Below the pieces are notes generated by a model. The model was given only the letters and a program-made list of their open reading frames with translations. It searched no databases and had not been told where the DNA came from. From Atriophallophorus winterbourni (lineage: Eukaryota; Platyhelminthes; Trematoda; Plagiorchiida; Microphallidae): a DNA stretch of 64,000 bases. This document shows positions 61,201-64,000 of the stretch, in pieces. The DNA lies in contig JACCGJ010026004.1 in the NCBI GenBank assembly GCA_013407085.1, forward strand, positions 42,536 through 106,535. Reading direction: 5' to 3'. The translations under genes were made by a program, and so were the position numbers. Numbering within the stretch: the stretch's first letter is position 1; every line of letters starts with the position of its first letter.

Positions 61201-64000
61201 GAGCAACACATTACTTTGTTGCAATAATATTATTGATTGCATAAAGCAAGATGGAATGAGACAGATGGGTTAGTTTTGTCGAAATATCTCTGGAAAATAG
61301 ATTGATCAAACTGACAGACAGAAGGACATTAACATTACTCAGCAAAAATTACAATAAAAACTGATTACCCAGGACTCAGGTTTTTGTCGGAAAGTAAAAA
61401 TGTTCCCATTGATCCTTTACGGCTCAACCTTGGGAGAACTAAATTGACACTTGGTTCCTTGTTTTGAGATTCCTCTTTACCACTCGTGGCGTCGTTCGAC
61501 ATTTGTGTCATATTCCATGGACGGAGGTTTTTCTTGTCCACAGTGTTTGATATGCCTTTGGGATTAGAGGCAACCCTATCCGTCGTTTCGACATGCGAAG
61601 TGGCTAGATAAAATAATAAAACGCTGTTGTAAGCAGAAGATATCGTTCACAATTCCTTAATGAAAACGAAAAATTTCGTTTACAAACACTCGAATCTCAG
61701 TTGATCGGGAAATATATCCGATGAATCCCCAGGGGAATTTTGCCAGATCAGAAAATGAATCCTCTTGTCAGTGATGAAGTTTGGGCGAAAATTTAGCAAT
61801 TTTTCTGTAAATTGTGTTTGTTTTTTGTAATTTTTTCATTCTCCCGGAAGTAGATTGAGTAGAAAATAGATGATATTTATCTTGGGTCAATATTTGAGAT
61901 TTTCATTCGTTGTATAACTGTCATTTTTCTTGAGATTTTTGTAAAATATACTTGAAACAGAAACAAGTATTATGATCTATTTTCAAAGCATCTTATATTC
62001 CATTGGAAATCGGCGCTTTATAGAGCGAATAAATTTTCCAAAACTTCAAACGATTTGTATAAATAATATCTGATAATTTTCCTCAATTCTATAAAATTGT
62101 AATATATTATGACTCACCGCCCCCCAATGGTTGTATTAGCTGACTTCTGGAATCAGTTTTCGTATAAATCTTTGGTTTACCGCCGGTTATATTTTGTATG
62201 AGATTTGGCGGACTGTCGCCTTGTTCCGTCAATTCTTGGCCCAAATTGGTATTGATTGTGCTAATCGTTTGTCCTCGAAGAAATATGTGGCGCTTGAATT
62301 GACCGCCACCAAGTTCTACCGTTTGCCGAGAACGGACACTGCTGTATCCTGGAAAGAAAGATTTCGAAACAAAACAAACGTGCCACAAGTGTTACGAGGA
62401 CTATCATTGGAATTGGATAGCTGACATAAGTGACGATCCAGAAAATCTCGACTCACTTGCAGCAAATTATAACCCAATAAATAATTCGGATATAAATAGG
62501 TGTAAACTTGTATGACCAATCTGTTAAGTCACATGTGCACACACGTTGAATGCGCCAAAACAAAAGCGCTTCAATAAATCCAAATTGCAAGCATTTCGCG
62601 AGGTACATGGTCCTGCAAATGAGTATATGCTGTCCACGTCCTTCGGGCTTGACCCAATCTACATGTCTGCACTTGTGGTTGATCGTAACAGCCTTATACA
62701 ACAGTGCTCACAAGCCCACACCTTGCTTACCATGGATAATATGCATCTGCCTGAGATCTCTACGGAACCGAACACAATAGAATTTCGATCTTGGATAGAC
62801 GAAACGTTGAACCATTATCATTGATACGGCCGCAAGGTGAACCTATTTAATCCAATCTGAAACAGCCAACACGGCTGCAACTCATGGTCAACTTGGAGAG
62901 GGATCTAAAAAACATTTTACGATCCGTTTTTCATAGGTAGGGAGGGTCCAGTTACGCTGCAAGGATCGTCGTTGATGTGCCCTGCTGGAAAAGCGCCCGA
63001 ACACTCAGCAACATGTTCAAATTAAACAAACGAAGGAGGAAGGTTTATTACTTGTGATAGTTCTAGAGGCTGGTGAAACAACTCATACACGAGTACAGCG
63101 CAAACATATATAAATTAAATAAAATAAATAAATATATAAATATATAAATTTGTCAGTGACAGTTGGACTGGATGATGTAGCATTGACGGACGCTTTTCAT
63201 ATACCCACATATACGACTTATAAGGGCATCGGTTCTAATAAATTTTTAAGTTTGTTTTCGACACTGCAGTACGGATTTCGATCTCATCGTTCTTATCTGA
63301 AGAATCTTCTCATAGTAATAGACTGCTGGACGAAAGAGTTGGATAAATGTAATTGCATCCATGTTTGTTACTTAGACATTTCGAAAGCTTTTGACAAAGT
63401 CAATCACCATTTGCTTCTTCAAAAAAGTGATGCTTTTTGGACTCAGTGATCCTCTCCTCTTATGGATTTTCGACTACCTGTTGGTACGCTAAGCTCGATT
63501 TAGAGTAAACAAAGTCCTATCTAATCATCCAAAATGGTCCTGTTTGCTTCAATATCTAATCTAGACGCGAATCAGTTCTGCAAAGGAATGCAAGAAACTG
63601 CAAATGGAGTTGGTCGTTGCAGATTGGACTACTCTGAATGATATGGCATTCAACACATTCAACAAGATGCTCGACCTTGATGAGAATGTTCCTTGGACAT
63701 GTGAATCGGGAACTAAAATCTTGGCATGAGTCTCGATGGAAAATCGCCTTGGAGTATGTATTAGTGATAAACTGAAAAGTACGGTTCACTGGCAGAATAT
63801 ATATCAACTGGCCAGCAGATTGTTAGGTATCTTTCGAATTATATTTGGAAGATTCTGGTACTCGTAAATGAATAAAGTCATTCTTCTTTTTCTATTCAGA
63901 ACATTCAATTGTCATTTAGTCTCACTCTTAAAATTATGCCACTTACCACACACAGCCTCATTTTCGCTAACCGTTCGTTCGCCTTCACAATTTTGAGGCA
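19040..64000 (-). CDS. Protein kinase D (PKD/PRKD family), 3' portion of a >45-kb gene
   Basis: Exons in transcript order: 63947->64000 (partial), 62118-62348, 61369-61603, 56701-56827, [one PH exon not found], 51287-51899, 51095-51141, 49234-49306, 43812-43918, 40337-40393, 37004-37237, 34879-34975, 29624-29699, 22789-22895, 21345-21430, 19040-19285 (stop). Phases agree at all joins that can be tested. PKD is a diacylglycerol/PKC-activated Ser/Thr kinase of the CaMK group that acts at membranes, Golgi and nucleus. Visible parts are the end of C1b, a linker, both ends of the PH domain, and a full kinase domain with [34 protein letters not shown], the activation loop [15 protein letters not shown] and APE. 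The activation-loop serines are kept. The C-terminus ends FRSLNKL and lacks the hydrophobic PDZ-binding end seen in vertebrate PKD1/2. The introns are full of mobile elements. Confidence 0.93.
19063..19068 (+). terminator. Possible polyadenylation signal of the hnRNP U-like gene
   Basis: AATAAA lies 161 bp after the TAA stop. It falls just inside the antisense of the last PKD coding exon, so use of this site would make the two 3' ends overlap. A weaker AATATA lies near 18988. Confidence 0.35.
19286..20320. other. PKD intron sequence without recognisable content
   Basis: AT-rich, frames short. I see no gene, repeat tail or RNA gene. Confidence 0.6.
20321..20505 (+). repeat. Dispersed repeat A, copy 3 (PKD last intron)
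   Basis: AGACTGATCCAGGAAAAGTG, CGCACAGTCGAGGACTGCC, CTAAGATACTGTCAGGTAG, CATAGACAGCTATTGGGAAG. Confidence 0.8.
20652..20809 (+). mobile_element. Short retroposon with 12-bp target-site duplication
   Basis: A 158-bp insert flanked by perfect copies of ATAAGCTCTGCG (20640-20651 and 20810-20821). It contains CCCCTACTTCGG and GGCAACCGGGTAGTAT, shared with the larger GC-rich retroposon at 57.8-58.4 kb, and ends in an A/T-rich tail. Lies in the last PKD intron. Confidence 0.72.
21345..21430 (-). CDS. PKD exon: kinase helix H/I
   Basis: 86 nt, phase 1 to phase 0. [20 protein letters not shown] continues KSLNHAWMQ, matching the end of the PKD catalytic domain. Acceptor tccacAG, donor CAG|GTAAGA. 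A dispersed repeat copy begins about 45 bp upstream of the acceptor. Confidence 0.95.
21475..21720 (+). repeat. Repeat B partner module next to a PKD exon
   Basis: GAGCAGCACATCAGGTTGG, CCATAAGCGCTTTGAGTGC, TTGACCACGAATCACTGTGA, GTGGTTCGTTGTGCGAACCC, followed by a faint repeat B core (ACCACCAGTTGGAGTCAGTA). It begins only ~45 bp upstream of the acceptor of the exon at 21,345-21,430. Confidence 0.75.
22510..22690 (+). repeat. Repeat B partner module, diverged copy
   Basis: TTATAAGCTCCTCGAGTGCA, CGGTCAGGAAACACTTGGTG, ATTCTGTATTTGAACATCGT, GGTTCTTAGTAAGAACAATG, ACCACTGTTTGACGG. Confidence 0.65.
22789..22895 (-). CDS. PKD exon: kinase C-lobe
   Basis: 107 nt, phase 2 to phase 1. [20 protein letters not shown], then [15 protein letters not shown]; vertebrate PKD reads [20 protein letters not shown]. 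Too short and divergent in composition to stand out as an ORF, but unambiguous. Acceptor gaccAG, donor GAAG|GTAAAC. Confidence 0.95.
23180..23395 (-). repeat. Dispersed repeat A, copy 4
   Basis: Minus strand: AAGCCTGATCCAGGCAAAGT, GCCGCACAGTCAGAGACTGC, AAGATACTGCCAGGTTGCC, CCTAGACAGATATGAG. The 3' block (CTACCGTTGGCCAATCAATG) also matches the 37.6-kb copy. Confidence 0.82.
23396..24954. other. PKD intron sequence, mostly unrecognised
   Basis: Apart from the partial repeat A copy, only short frames without motifs. Confidence 0.6.
23995..24110 (-). repeat. Dispersed repeat A, copy 5 (partial, diverged)
   Basis: Minus strand: TTGATCCATAGAAAATGTGG, CACAGTCAGACAGTGTACA, AAGATACGGTTAAGTTGCCC, AGTATTAGAGATATATAAAA. 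Confidence 0.65.
24955..25045 (+). repeat. LINE 3' tail, inverted relative to the 25.2-27.3 kb element
   Basis: Contains TTGTGAAGCTGTGTGCTTTT, then ACCATAAATTCTTGAATCTT, the 3' end of the CR1/Jockey-like family. It faces the minus-strand copy ending near 25,200, giving tail-to-tail LINE ends about 150 bp apart. Confidence 0.6.
25190..27310 (-). mobile_element. CR1/Jockey-like LINE, degenerate, minus strand
   Basis: Read from 27310 down: [16 protein letters not shown], a pre-RT segment (27039-26725, [13 protein letters not shown]), [12 protein letters not shown] and [17 protein letters not shown] (26615-26430), then [18 protein letters not shown] to FADDAKLL (26429-26140). RT thumb and C-terminus at 25973-25401 are followed by a 3' tail (ACCATAAATTCTTGAAT, near 25220). 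At least four frame breaks. First catalytic region AFDR is changed to VFYR. Confidence 0.85.
28025..28435 (+). pseudogene. RT palm fragment of the 27.3-29.3 kb LINE
   Basis: 136 codons with the RT fingers/palm core, including the first catalytic Asp ([13 protein letters not shown]) and the changed motif [11 protein letters not shown] (Cys in place of Gly). The frame breaks just before the catalytic box. Confidence 0.82.
28417..28788 (+). pseudogene. RT C-terminal fragment with altered FADE catalytic box
   Basis: 123 codons beginning FADEIKVW: the second Asp of the catalytic FADD pair is Glu. Thumb motifs [16 protein letters not shown] and [12 protein letters not shown] follow. Dead by sequence. 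Confidence 0.8.
29624..29699 (-). CDS. PKD exon: APE motif and helix F
   Basis: 76 nt, phase 1 to phase 2. [20 protein letters not shown] continues VILYV(S). Acceptor ttttcAG, donor GTTAG|GTAAGC. The split Ser codon is completed by the exon ending at 22895. Confidence 0.95.
30190..30371 (+). mobile_element. CR1/Jockey-like RT scrap
   Basis: Encodes [18 protein letters not shown] and [19 protein letters not shown], a degraded copy of the [26 protein letters not shown] motif. It joins directly to an RTE-like RT at the equivalent catalytic motif. Confidence 0.6.
30372..31800 (+). mobile_element. RTE-like non-LTR retrotransposon, 5'-truncated
   Basis: RT open from [17 protein letters not shown] (first catalytic Asp) through [20 protein letters not shown] and [13 protein letters not shown] (YADD box). 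After a frameshift near 30,850: [40 protein letters not shown] and [13 protein letters not shown], all typical of RTE-type elements. About 500 bp of 3' sequence ends with GATGATGATGAT. A truncated copy of that 3' end sits in the hnRNP U-like gene (16.4 kb). Confidence 0.85.
32250..33785 (+). mobile_element. CR1/Jockey-like LINE with internal deletions
   Basis: Pre-RT segment ([37 protein letters not shown]) joins abruptly, [13 protein letters not shown], so about 190 codons are missing. A second small deletion removes the PQGSVLGP motif ([13 protein letters not shown]). [24 protein letters not shown], then [20 protein letters not shown] follow. Ends at GTTGCTTTTTAGACCATT and ACCTTGAATTACCTTGAA. 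Same family as 40.6-42.5 kb and the 45.7-kb tail. Confidence 0.85.
34537..34570 (-). repeat. Minute LINE 3' tail (minus strand)
   Basis: On the minus strand TTACCATAAACCTTGAATCTTGG, the same 3' end as at 29,300 and 25,220, with no coding part left. Confidence 0.45.
34879..34975 (-). CDS. PKD exon: DFG and activation loop
   Basis: 97 nt, phase 0 to phase 1. [20 protein letters not shown] continues [12 protein letters not shown]. The two activation-loop serines phosphorylated in other PKDs are present. The FPQ before KLCDFG, conserved in the family, shows that the outer of two AG acceptors (12 nt apart) is used. Confidence 0.95.
35519..35670 (+). pseudogene. hAT/ZBED-like transposase fragment
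   Basis: [29 protein letters not shown] strongly resembles the (A)SY.VA..IAK.KKPHTI.E.LI.P segment shared by hAT transposases and transposon-derived ZBED/SCAND3/GTF2I-repeat-like proteins. Only this short stretch is recognisable; the rest of the 97-codon frame is not. Confidence 0.55.
35785..35822 (+). repeat. (CTTGAAT)n LINE tail
   Basis: CTTGAAT repeated at the end of a short AT-rich stretch (caaataatttatgtgagga). It matches the TCTTGAATCTTGA ends of nearby CR1/Jockey-like elements, so it marks a very short 5'-truncated LINE insertion. Confidence 0.55.
35855..36018. repeat. Foldback (hairpin) element, ~45-bp arms
   Basis: The left arm (from GAGTGTAATCGGTTAGAG to AACGTTTCACTTCTGAC) is the reverse complement of the right arm (GTCAGAAGTGAAACGTTACC to TGACCGATTGCACTC), with a ~60-bp spacer. 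Related copies are at 46,431-46,805, about 51,940-52,040, and 53,325-53,415. Confidence 0.8.
36404..36500 (+). repeat. Partial arm of the same foldback element
   Basis: CTGACATTGGAAATCCGTTC, CTAAACCCATTTATTTGCGA and TCCTCATTTGCAAATTGAAA match the neighbouring element's inner arm in direct orientation. This implies nested or repeated insertion or local duplication. Confidence 0.7.
36600..36979. repeat. Foldback/MITE-like element with ~190-bp inverted arms
   Basis: The left arm starts GTCAGATTTTTATTAATAAG and the right arm ends with its reverse complement. Between them AGTAGTATATGAC, CGAAAAGCAGGACGGAAG, CCGTGACCTGACATTGGAAC and AAACCCATTTATTTGC all recur inverted. The arms meet at the centre. 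It lies about 19 bp from the GTATGT donor of the PKD catalytic-loop exon. A further partial arm copy sits at 36,404-36,500. Confidence 0.85.
37004..37237 (-). CDS. PKD exon: hinge to catalytic loop
   Basis: 78 codons, phase 0 to phase 0. [17 protein letters not shown], then ITQ-like helix E and [13 protein letters not shown] with the catalytic Asp. Between the catalytic loop and DFG the fluke protein has extra residues ([12 protein letters not shown]). A foldback element starts about 19 bp beyond the donor's GTATGT. Confidence 0.95.
37567..37785 (+). repeat. Dispersed repeat A, copy 6 (fullest)
   Basis: AAGCCTGATCCAGGCAAAGT, GCCGCACAGTGAGACTGCAC, CTAAGATACTGTCATG, CCTAGACAGATATGAGGAAG, CACTACCGGTAGCCAATCAA, TTTAGCACGATGTTAGCC. 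Defines the family at about 200 bp. Confidence 0.82.
38040..38150 (+). repeat. Dispersed repeat B copy (37.9-38.2 kb intron)
   Basis: ACACACCACTACCGGTTTCT, GGCTGTTTGCCGTCATCAGG, TGGAGACAGTAAGATCAGG and CTTGAAACAGTGGAAAAGCG. This is the clearest forward copy of repeat B. Confidence 0.8.
38190..38700 (+). mobile_element. Badly decayed LINE C-terminal fragment
   Basis: [19 protein letters not shown] (compare [12 protein letters not shown]), then [15 protein letters not shown] (compare RMEDGRIPKDLLYGE), and a later Cys pair CVPC. Frames shift several times. Confidence 0.55.
39140..39235 (+). repeat. Short LINE 3' tail
   Basis: GTGTTAAGTTTGTTGCTTTTTCTACAATAAAA resembles the TTGTTGCTTTTTAGACCATT tail of the CR1/Jockey-like family; no coding sequence remains. 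Confidence 0.45.
39225..40220 (-). mobile_element. LINE C-terminal half (SETWT/zinc-finger type), minus strand
   Basis: From 40015 down: [43 protein letters not shown], then (39713-39462) [20 protein letters not shown] and [20 protein letters not shown], and a Cys-rich end ([10 protein letters not shown]) near 39,370. Several stops. A related copy is at 47.94-48.58 kb. Confidence 0.75.
40337..40393 (-). CDS. PKD exon: 57-nt kinase N-lobe exon
   Basis: 19 codons, phase 0 to phase 0, encoding [19 protein letters not shown] (vertebrate PKD: NLHHPGIVNLECMFETPER). Acceptor ctttcAG, donor CGC|GTAAGT. It is symmetric, so skipping would keep frame but delete an essential strand. Confidence 0.94.
40627..42470 (-). 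mobile_element. CR1/Jockey-like LINE, degenerate, minus strand
   Basis: The pre-RT/RT start is open at 42455-41979 ([51 protein letters not shown]), then broken. Later pieces near 41,600 (FPRFST/VLGP region) and 41,510 (FADDI-equivalent disrupted) follow. It ends with the minus-strand tail GACCATTAAAAACCTTAATC near 40,630. Same family as 32.3-33.8 kb, in opposite orientation. Confidence 0.8.
42480..43811. other. PKD intron sequence without recognisable content
   Basis: Open frames of 64-84 codons show no family motif on either strand. Confidence 0.6.
43812..43918 (-). CDS. PKD exon: catalytic lysine and helix C
   Basis: 107 nt, phase 1 to phase 0 (donor CGG|GTATGT). [17 protein letters not shown] carries the ATP-anchoring Lys, and [10 protein letters not shown] carries the helix-C Glu. 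Both match PKD residue by residue. Confidence 0.95.
44010..44070 (+). repeat. Dispersed repeat B, partial copy
   Basis: ACTCCGCACTACAACCGGTT, TTGGCTGTTTGCTGTCATCA, GGTAGACACTCTAAGAATAA. Confidence 0.65.
44440..45640. repeat. Old long inverted repeat, arms ~390-580 bp
   Basis: Left arm (44.44-44.83 kb) and right arm (45.06-45.64 kb) are diverged reverse complements. Pairs include TTCATCCCTGAGGTCAA (44539) with TTGACCTCAGGGATGAA (45489), and CTGTATATCATTCG...CTCATCGCTAATG (44776-44818) with its complement at 45,077-45,122. A ~230-bp centre separates them. No gene is recognisable in it. Confidence 0.65.
45685..45870 (+). mobile_element. 185-bp LINE tail, nearly identical to the 33.6-33.8 kb copy
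   Basis: Starts in the last coding codons ([17 protein letters not shown]) and runs through the 3' UTR to GACCATTAAAAACCTTGAAT. Only about ten positions differ from 33,603-33,785. An extremely 5'-truncated insertion. Confidence 0.85.
46075..46235 (-). repeat. Repeat B, strongly diverged reverse copy
   Basis: GGTAAACGGATCGTACTGAC, TTTACCCGATGATGAGTACC, AACAGCACGAGACCTGTGGT, GTGGTGTGTGTTGG keep the order of the repeat B blocks. Confidence 0.5.
46431..46805. repeat. Second foldback copy with a longer spacer
   Basis: Left arm 46431-46555 (GTAACGTTTCACTTCTGAC, then AGACCTGGGGTGATAGTCAG). Right arm 46745-46805 (TTAATCATTTTCCCTGTCC, ATCACCCTTGGTCTGAC) is its partial reverse complement. The ~190-bp centre is unrelated to known sequence. 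It looks like the parent arrangement from which the 35.9-kb copy lost its centre. Confidence 0.65.
46806..47939. other. PKD intron sequence without recognisable content
   Basis: Very AT-rich with homopolymer runs. An 87-codon plus-strand frame (47,458-47,721) resembles nothing I know. Confidence 0.55.
47940..48580 (-). mobile_element. LINE C-terminal fragment with zinc finger, contains assembly gap
   Basis: [20 protein letters not shown] and the zinc finger [19 protein letters not shown] (about 48,170-48,030) are followed by a 3' end shared with 39.24 kb (GTCGACCATGGATG). The N run splits it, so its upstream part cannot be joined. Confidence 0.72.
48225..48244. other. Assembly gap (20 N)
   Basis: Twenty consecutive N inside a repeated LINE. 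The true length and order across it are unknown. Confidence 0.99.
48840..49980 (+). repeat. Dispersed repeat B, three forward copies
   Basis: Copies near 48,855-48,950, 49,650-49,770 and 49,850-49,960. Each has a CACAC..CCACGAC-type start, GTGCTG(T)TTGCACTC, GTAGGGA..GTAC and mostly CTT.AAACAGT.GA..AA. Between them is plain AT-rich DNA plus the PKD exon at 49,234-49,306 (minus strand). Confidence 0.7.
49234..49306 (-). CDS. PKD exon: glycine-rich loop
   Basis: 73 nt, phase 0 to phase 1. Encodes [21 protein letters not shown], nearly identical to the PKD entry into the kinase domain ([20 protein letters not shown]), including the ATP-binding glycine loop. Confidence 0.95.
50105..50300 (-). 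pseudogene. Histone H2B pseudogene fragment
   Basis: Minus-strand translation gives [19 protein letters not shown], then [20 protein letters not shown] and [18 protein letters not shown]. These follow the H2B histone fold ([56 protein letters not shown]) with an in-frame stop at the KQ position. Both the N-terminal tail and everything after QTAV are missing, and a one-base insertion disrupts the start. Not found in any long ORF, so easily overlooked. Confidence 0.88.
50400..50890 (+). pseudogene. Penelope-like element fragment (N-terminal part)
   Basis: Encodes [20 protein letters not shown] and [10 protein letters not shown]. After breaks it reads [19 protein letters not shown] and [10 protein letters not shown], then in another frame [17 protein letters not shown]. 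This resembles the W..NLS.R.L...E..VL..GLNF and DIVI.PADKG..TVVM...Y......L.D..TY pattern upstream of the RT in Penelope-like elements. Directly adjacent to the H2B fragment. Confidence 0.72.
51095..51141 (-). CDS. PKD small exon: PH-kinase linker
   Basis: 47 nt, phase 1 to phase 0, encoding [16 protein letters not shown]. It is identified only by splice sites (ttttcAG, donor GTAAGT), an open frame and matching phases. The intron before it is just 145 bp. Confidence 0.62.
51287..51899 (-). CDS. PKD exon: C-terminal half of PH domain and PH-kinase linker
   Basis: 613 nt, phase 0 to phase 1. Begins [12 protein letters not shown] (PKD: EIL), contains the strand [17 protein letters not shown] and the final PH helix [20 protein letters not shown], then a Ser/Thr/Glu-rich linker. 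Between the strand and the helix lies an insertion of about 90 residues (basic/Ser-rich, [11 protein letters not shown]) that is longer than in vertebrate PKDs. Acceptor ctttcAG, donor TCAG|GTAACA. Confidence 0.88.
51935..52045 (-). repeat. Degraded single arm of the foldback family
   Basis: CGTTTTGCTTCTGAAAAAGAAGC, then AGACCAAGGTGATACTCAGGACA matches the arm at 46.43-46.55 kb with about a quarter of positions changed. Confidence 0.5.
52250..52350 (-). repeat. Dispersed repeat B, reverse copy
   Basis: CCACTGTTTCAAGGCTCACT, CTGTCTCCACCTGACGATGG, CAAACAGCCTGAAACCGGTA, GTGGTGTGT. Confidence 0.75.
52560..53190 (+). mobile_element. CR1/Jockey-like LINE 3' fragment
   Basis: [20 protein letters not shown] and [20 protein letters not shown], then a C-terminal domain ([19 protein letters not shown]), match the end of the ORF at 4.7-4.9 kb. 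Ends GCTTTTTAGACCATTAAAAT with TTGAA repeats. Same subfamily as 2.7-5.3 kb. Confidence 0.82.
53325..53415 (+). repeat. Single arm of the foldback family
   Basis: CTATCACCCTTGGTTTGACG, AAGCTTC, GAGACGTTACCCAAAACCTG, AACCGATAGCATACAAAT: same order of blocks as the other copies. Confidence 0.6.
53785..54430. repeat. Dispersed repeat B, cluster of two forward and one reverse unit
   Basis: Forward units at 53,790-53,990 (TATTGTTTGCACTCATCAGG, GCGCTTGAAACAGT, GGTTTGCACGACCAACC) and 54,040-54,310 (GTGCTGTTTGCAGTCATCAG, AAGGTTGGCACGACCAACC). A reverse partial unit lies at 54,320-54,420 (GATTGAACAGGTTGG). Confidence 0.75.
55230..55330 (+). repeat. tRNA-derived SINE head (A and B boxes)
   Basis: A-box-like TAGCCCAGGTCGTTAAGG (55237-55254) and B box GATTCGAATCC (55282-55292) at the normal pol III spacing resemble the 5' part of a Ser/Leu-type tRNA. 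There is no proper acceptor stem or anticodon arm, so it is a SINE or decayed tRNA pseudogene. Confidence 0.6.
55430..56440 (+). mobile_element. Third LINE lineage, 5'-truncated RT (YADD type)
   Basis: Begins near the catalytic box ([14 protein letters not shown]). Thumb motifs [20 protein letters not shown] and [15 protein letters not shown] are followed by a frameshift near 55,765 and a C-terminal region to 56,249. The 3' end carries GAATAAAGTCATT and a T-rich tail, like the element at 63.9 kb. Confidence 0.78.
56560..56640 (-). repeat. Dispersed repeat B, degraded reverse copy
   Basis: TTATCCACTGTTTCAAAACC, CAAATGATGACGACAAACGG, TCGAGAAACAGTTGTGGTGT. It lies 60 bp from the PKD exon at 56,701. 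Confidence 0.6.
56701..56827 (-). CDS. PKD exon: start of PH domain
   Basis: 127 nt, phase 2 to phase 0 (acceptor cattccAG, donor CAA|GTAAGC). Encodes [19 protein letters not shown], then [11 protein letters not shown], matching the NIPLMRVVQS segment and the first PH strand (GWMVHYTSKD) of PKD. Confidence 0.88.
57170..57400 (+). repeat. Dispersed repeat B, forward copy
   Basis: CAACCCACGACGGCTTCCGT, GCTGTTTGCGCTCATCGGGT, AAACCGCGGAAAAATGGTTA, TAGCACGGCCAATC. Confidence 0.7.
57793..58449 (+). mobile_element. GC-rich retroposon with perfect 13-bp target-site duplication
   Basis: 657 bp, strikingly GC-rich against the AT-rich surroundings. Flanked by perfect ATATCAGGCCCGG (57780-57792 and 58450-58462) and ending in an A-rich tail with AATAAA (gtAATAAAtgaaaataaa). 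These are marks of target-primed insertion of a polyadenylated RNA. Open frames on both strands (58-93 codons) reflect GC content, and none resembles a known protein. The source could be a LINE 5'/3' UTR or a SINE. Confidence 0.78.
58500..59140. repeat. Dispersed repeat B, forward then reverse copies
   Basis: Forward 58,500-58,690 (CACATCCCACGAGCGGTTTC, GTAGGGACAGTACGACC, AAGGTCGGCACCACCAACC). Reverse 58,840-59,125 (AACAGGTTGGTCGTACCGAC, TAAGCGCATGCGAATCCTGA, AACCCGTAGTGGGGTGTGTG, GTTGGTCGTACCAACC). A (GAA)n microsatellite sits between. Confidence 0.78.
58688..58717. repeat. (GAA)n microsatellite
   Basis: About nine to ten AAG/GAA units; a purine-rich tract that can form triplex DNA. Confidence 0.95.
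59251..59274. repeat. (TA)n microsatellite
   Basis: Uninterrupted alternating TA of about 24 bases. Confidence 0.95.
60020..61220. repeat. Compound array of repeat B and its partner module
   Basis: Reverse repeat B cores at 60,095-60,180, 60,310-60,425 and 61,085-61,210, with a forward decayed one at 60,610-60,740. They alternate with a second module (GAGCAACACATCACTTTG, CATAAGCGCCTTGAGTG, GGTTCGTTGTACGAACCC) at 60,165-60,295 and, inverted, at 60,035-60,085 and 60,940-61,070. The GGTTCGTTGTACGAACC piece is itself a short palindrome. The partner module also occurs at 21,475-21,610 and 22,510-22,690. Confidence 0.75.
61369..61603 (-). CDS. PKD exon: C1b-PH linker, part 2
   Basis: 235 nt, open throughout, starting [17 protein letters not shown] and ending [10 protein letters not shown]. 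The acceptor is tatctAG. The donor G|GTAATC is weak, but it leaves phase 2, exactly what the next recognised exon (ending at 56827) needs. A second possible donor (GTAAAG, near 61419) would break that phase. Confidence 0.62.
62118..62348 (-). CDS. PKD exon: C1b-PH linker, part 1
   Basis: 231 nt, phase 1 to phase 1 (acceptor tttccAG, donor GGGCG|GTGAGT). Encodes a Gln/Thr/Ser/Gly-rich, poorly conserved linker ([15 protein letters not shown] and onward, ending QPLGG). Support is the open frame, good splice sites and matching phase on both sides. The function of the segment is not recognisable. Confidence 0.68.
62350..63229. other. PKD intron; one unexplained 92-codon antisense frame
   Basis: The plus-strand frame at 62,546-62,824 ([20 protein letters not shown] and onward) has ordinary composition but no known motif and no splice context. 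The rest is AT-rich with a TAAATA-rich tract at 63,105-63,150. Confidence 0.45.
63230..63895 (+). mobile_element. LINE fragment (RT core), degenerate
   Basis: [36 protein letters not shown] (first catalytic Asp) and LLLQK are open; then frame breaks (LLWIFDYLL). The catalytic FADD box is not visible; later pieces are the thumb ([20 protein letters not shown]). It ends GAATAAAGTCATTCTTC at 63,872-63,890. Confidence 0.75.
63947..64000 (-). CDS. PKD exon: end of second C1 domain (partial, runs off window)
   Basis: Reads [18 protein letters not shown] and ends in phase 1 at GTGTG|GTAAGT. The PQNC resembles the last Cys segment of the PKD C1b zinc finger (PNNC in vertebrates). The leftover G completes GGA with the exon ending at 62348, giving an unbroken frame. 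Confidence 0.7.

Noticed and set aside
60020..61220. CRISPR-like array
   Set aside because: Units are long, imperfect, of mixed orientation and variable spacing in an intron-bearing eukaryotic locus. They are dispersed repeats, not a CRISPR array.
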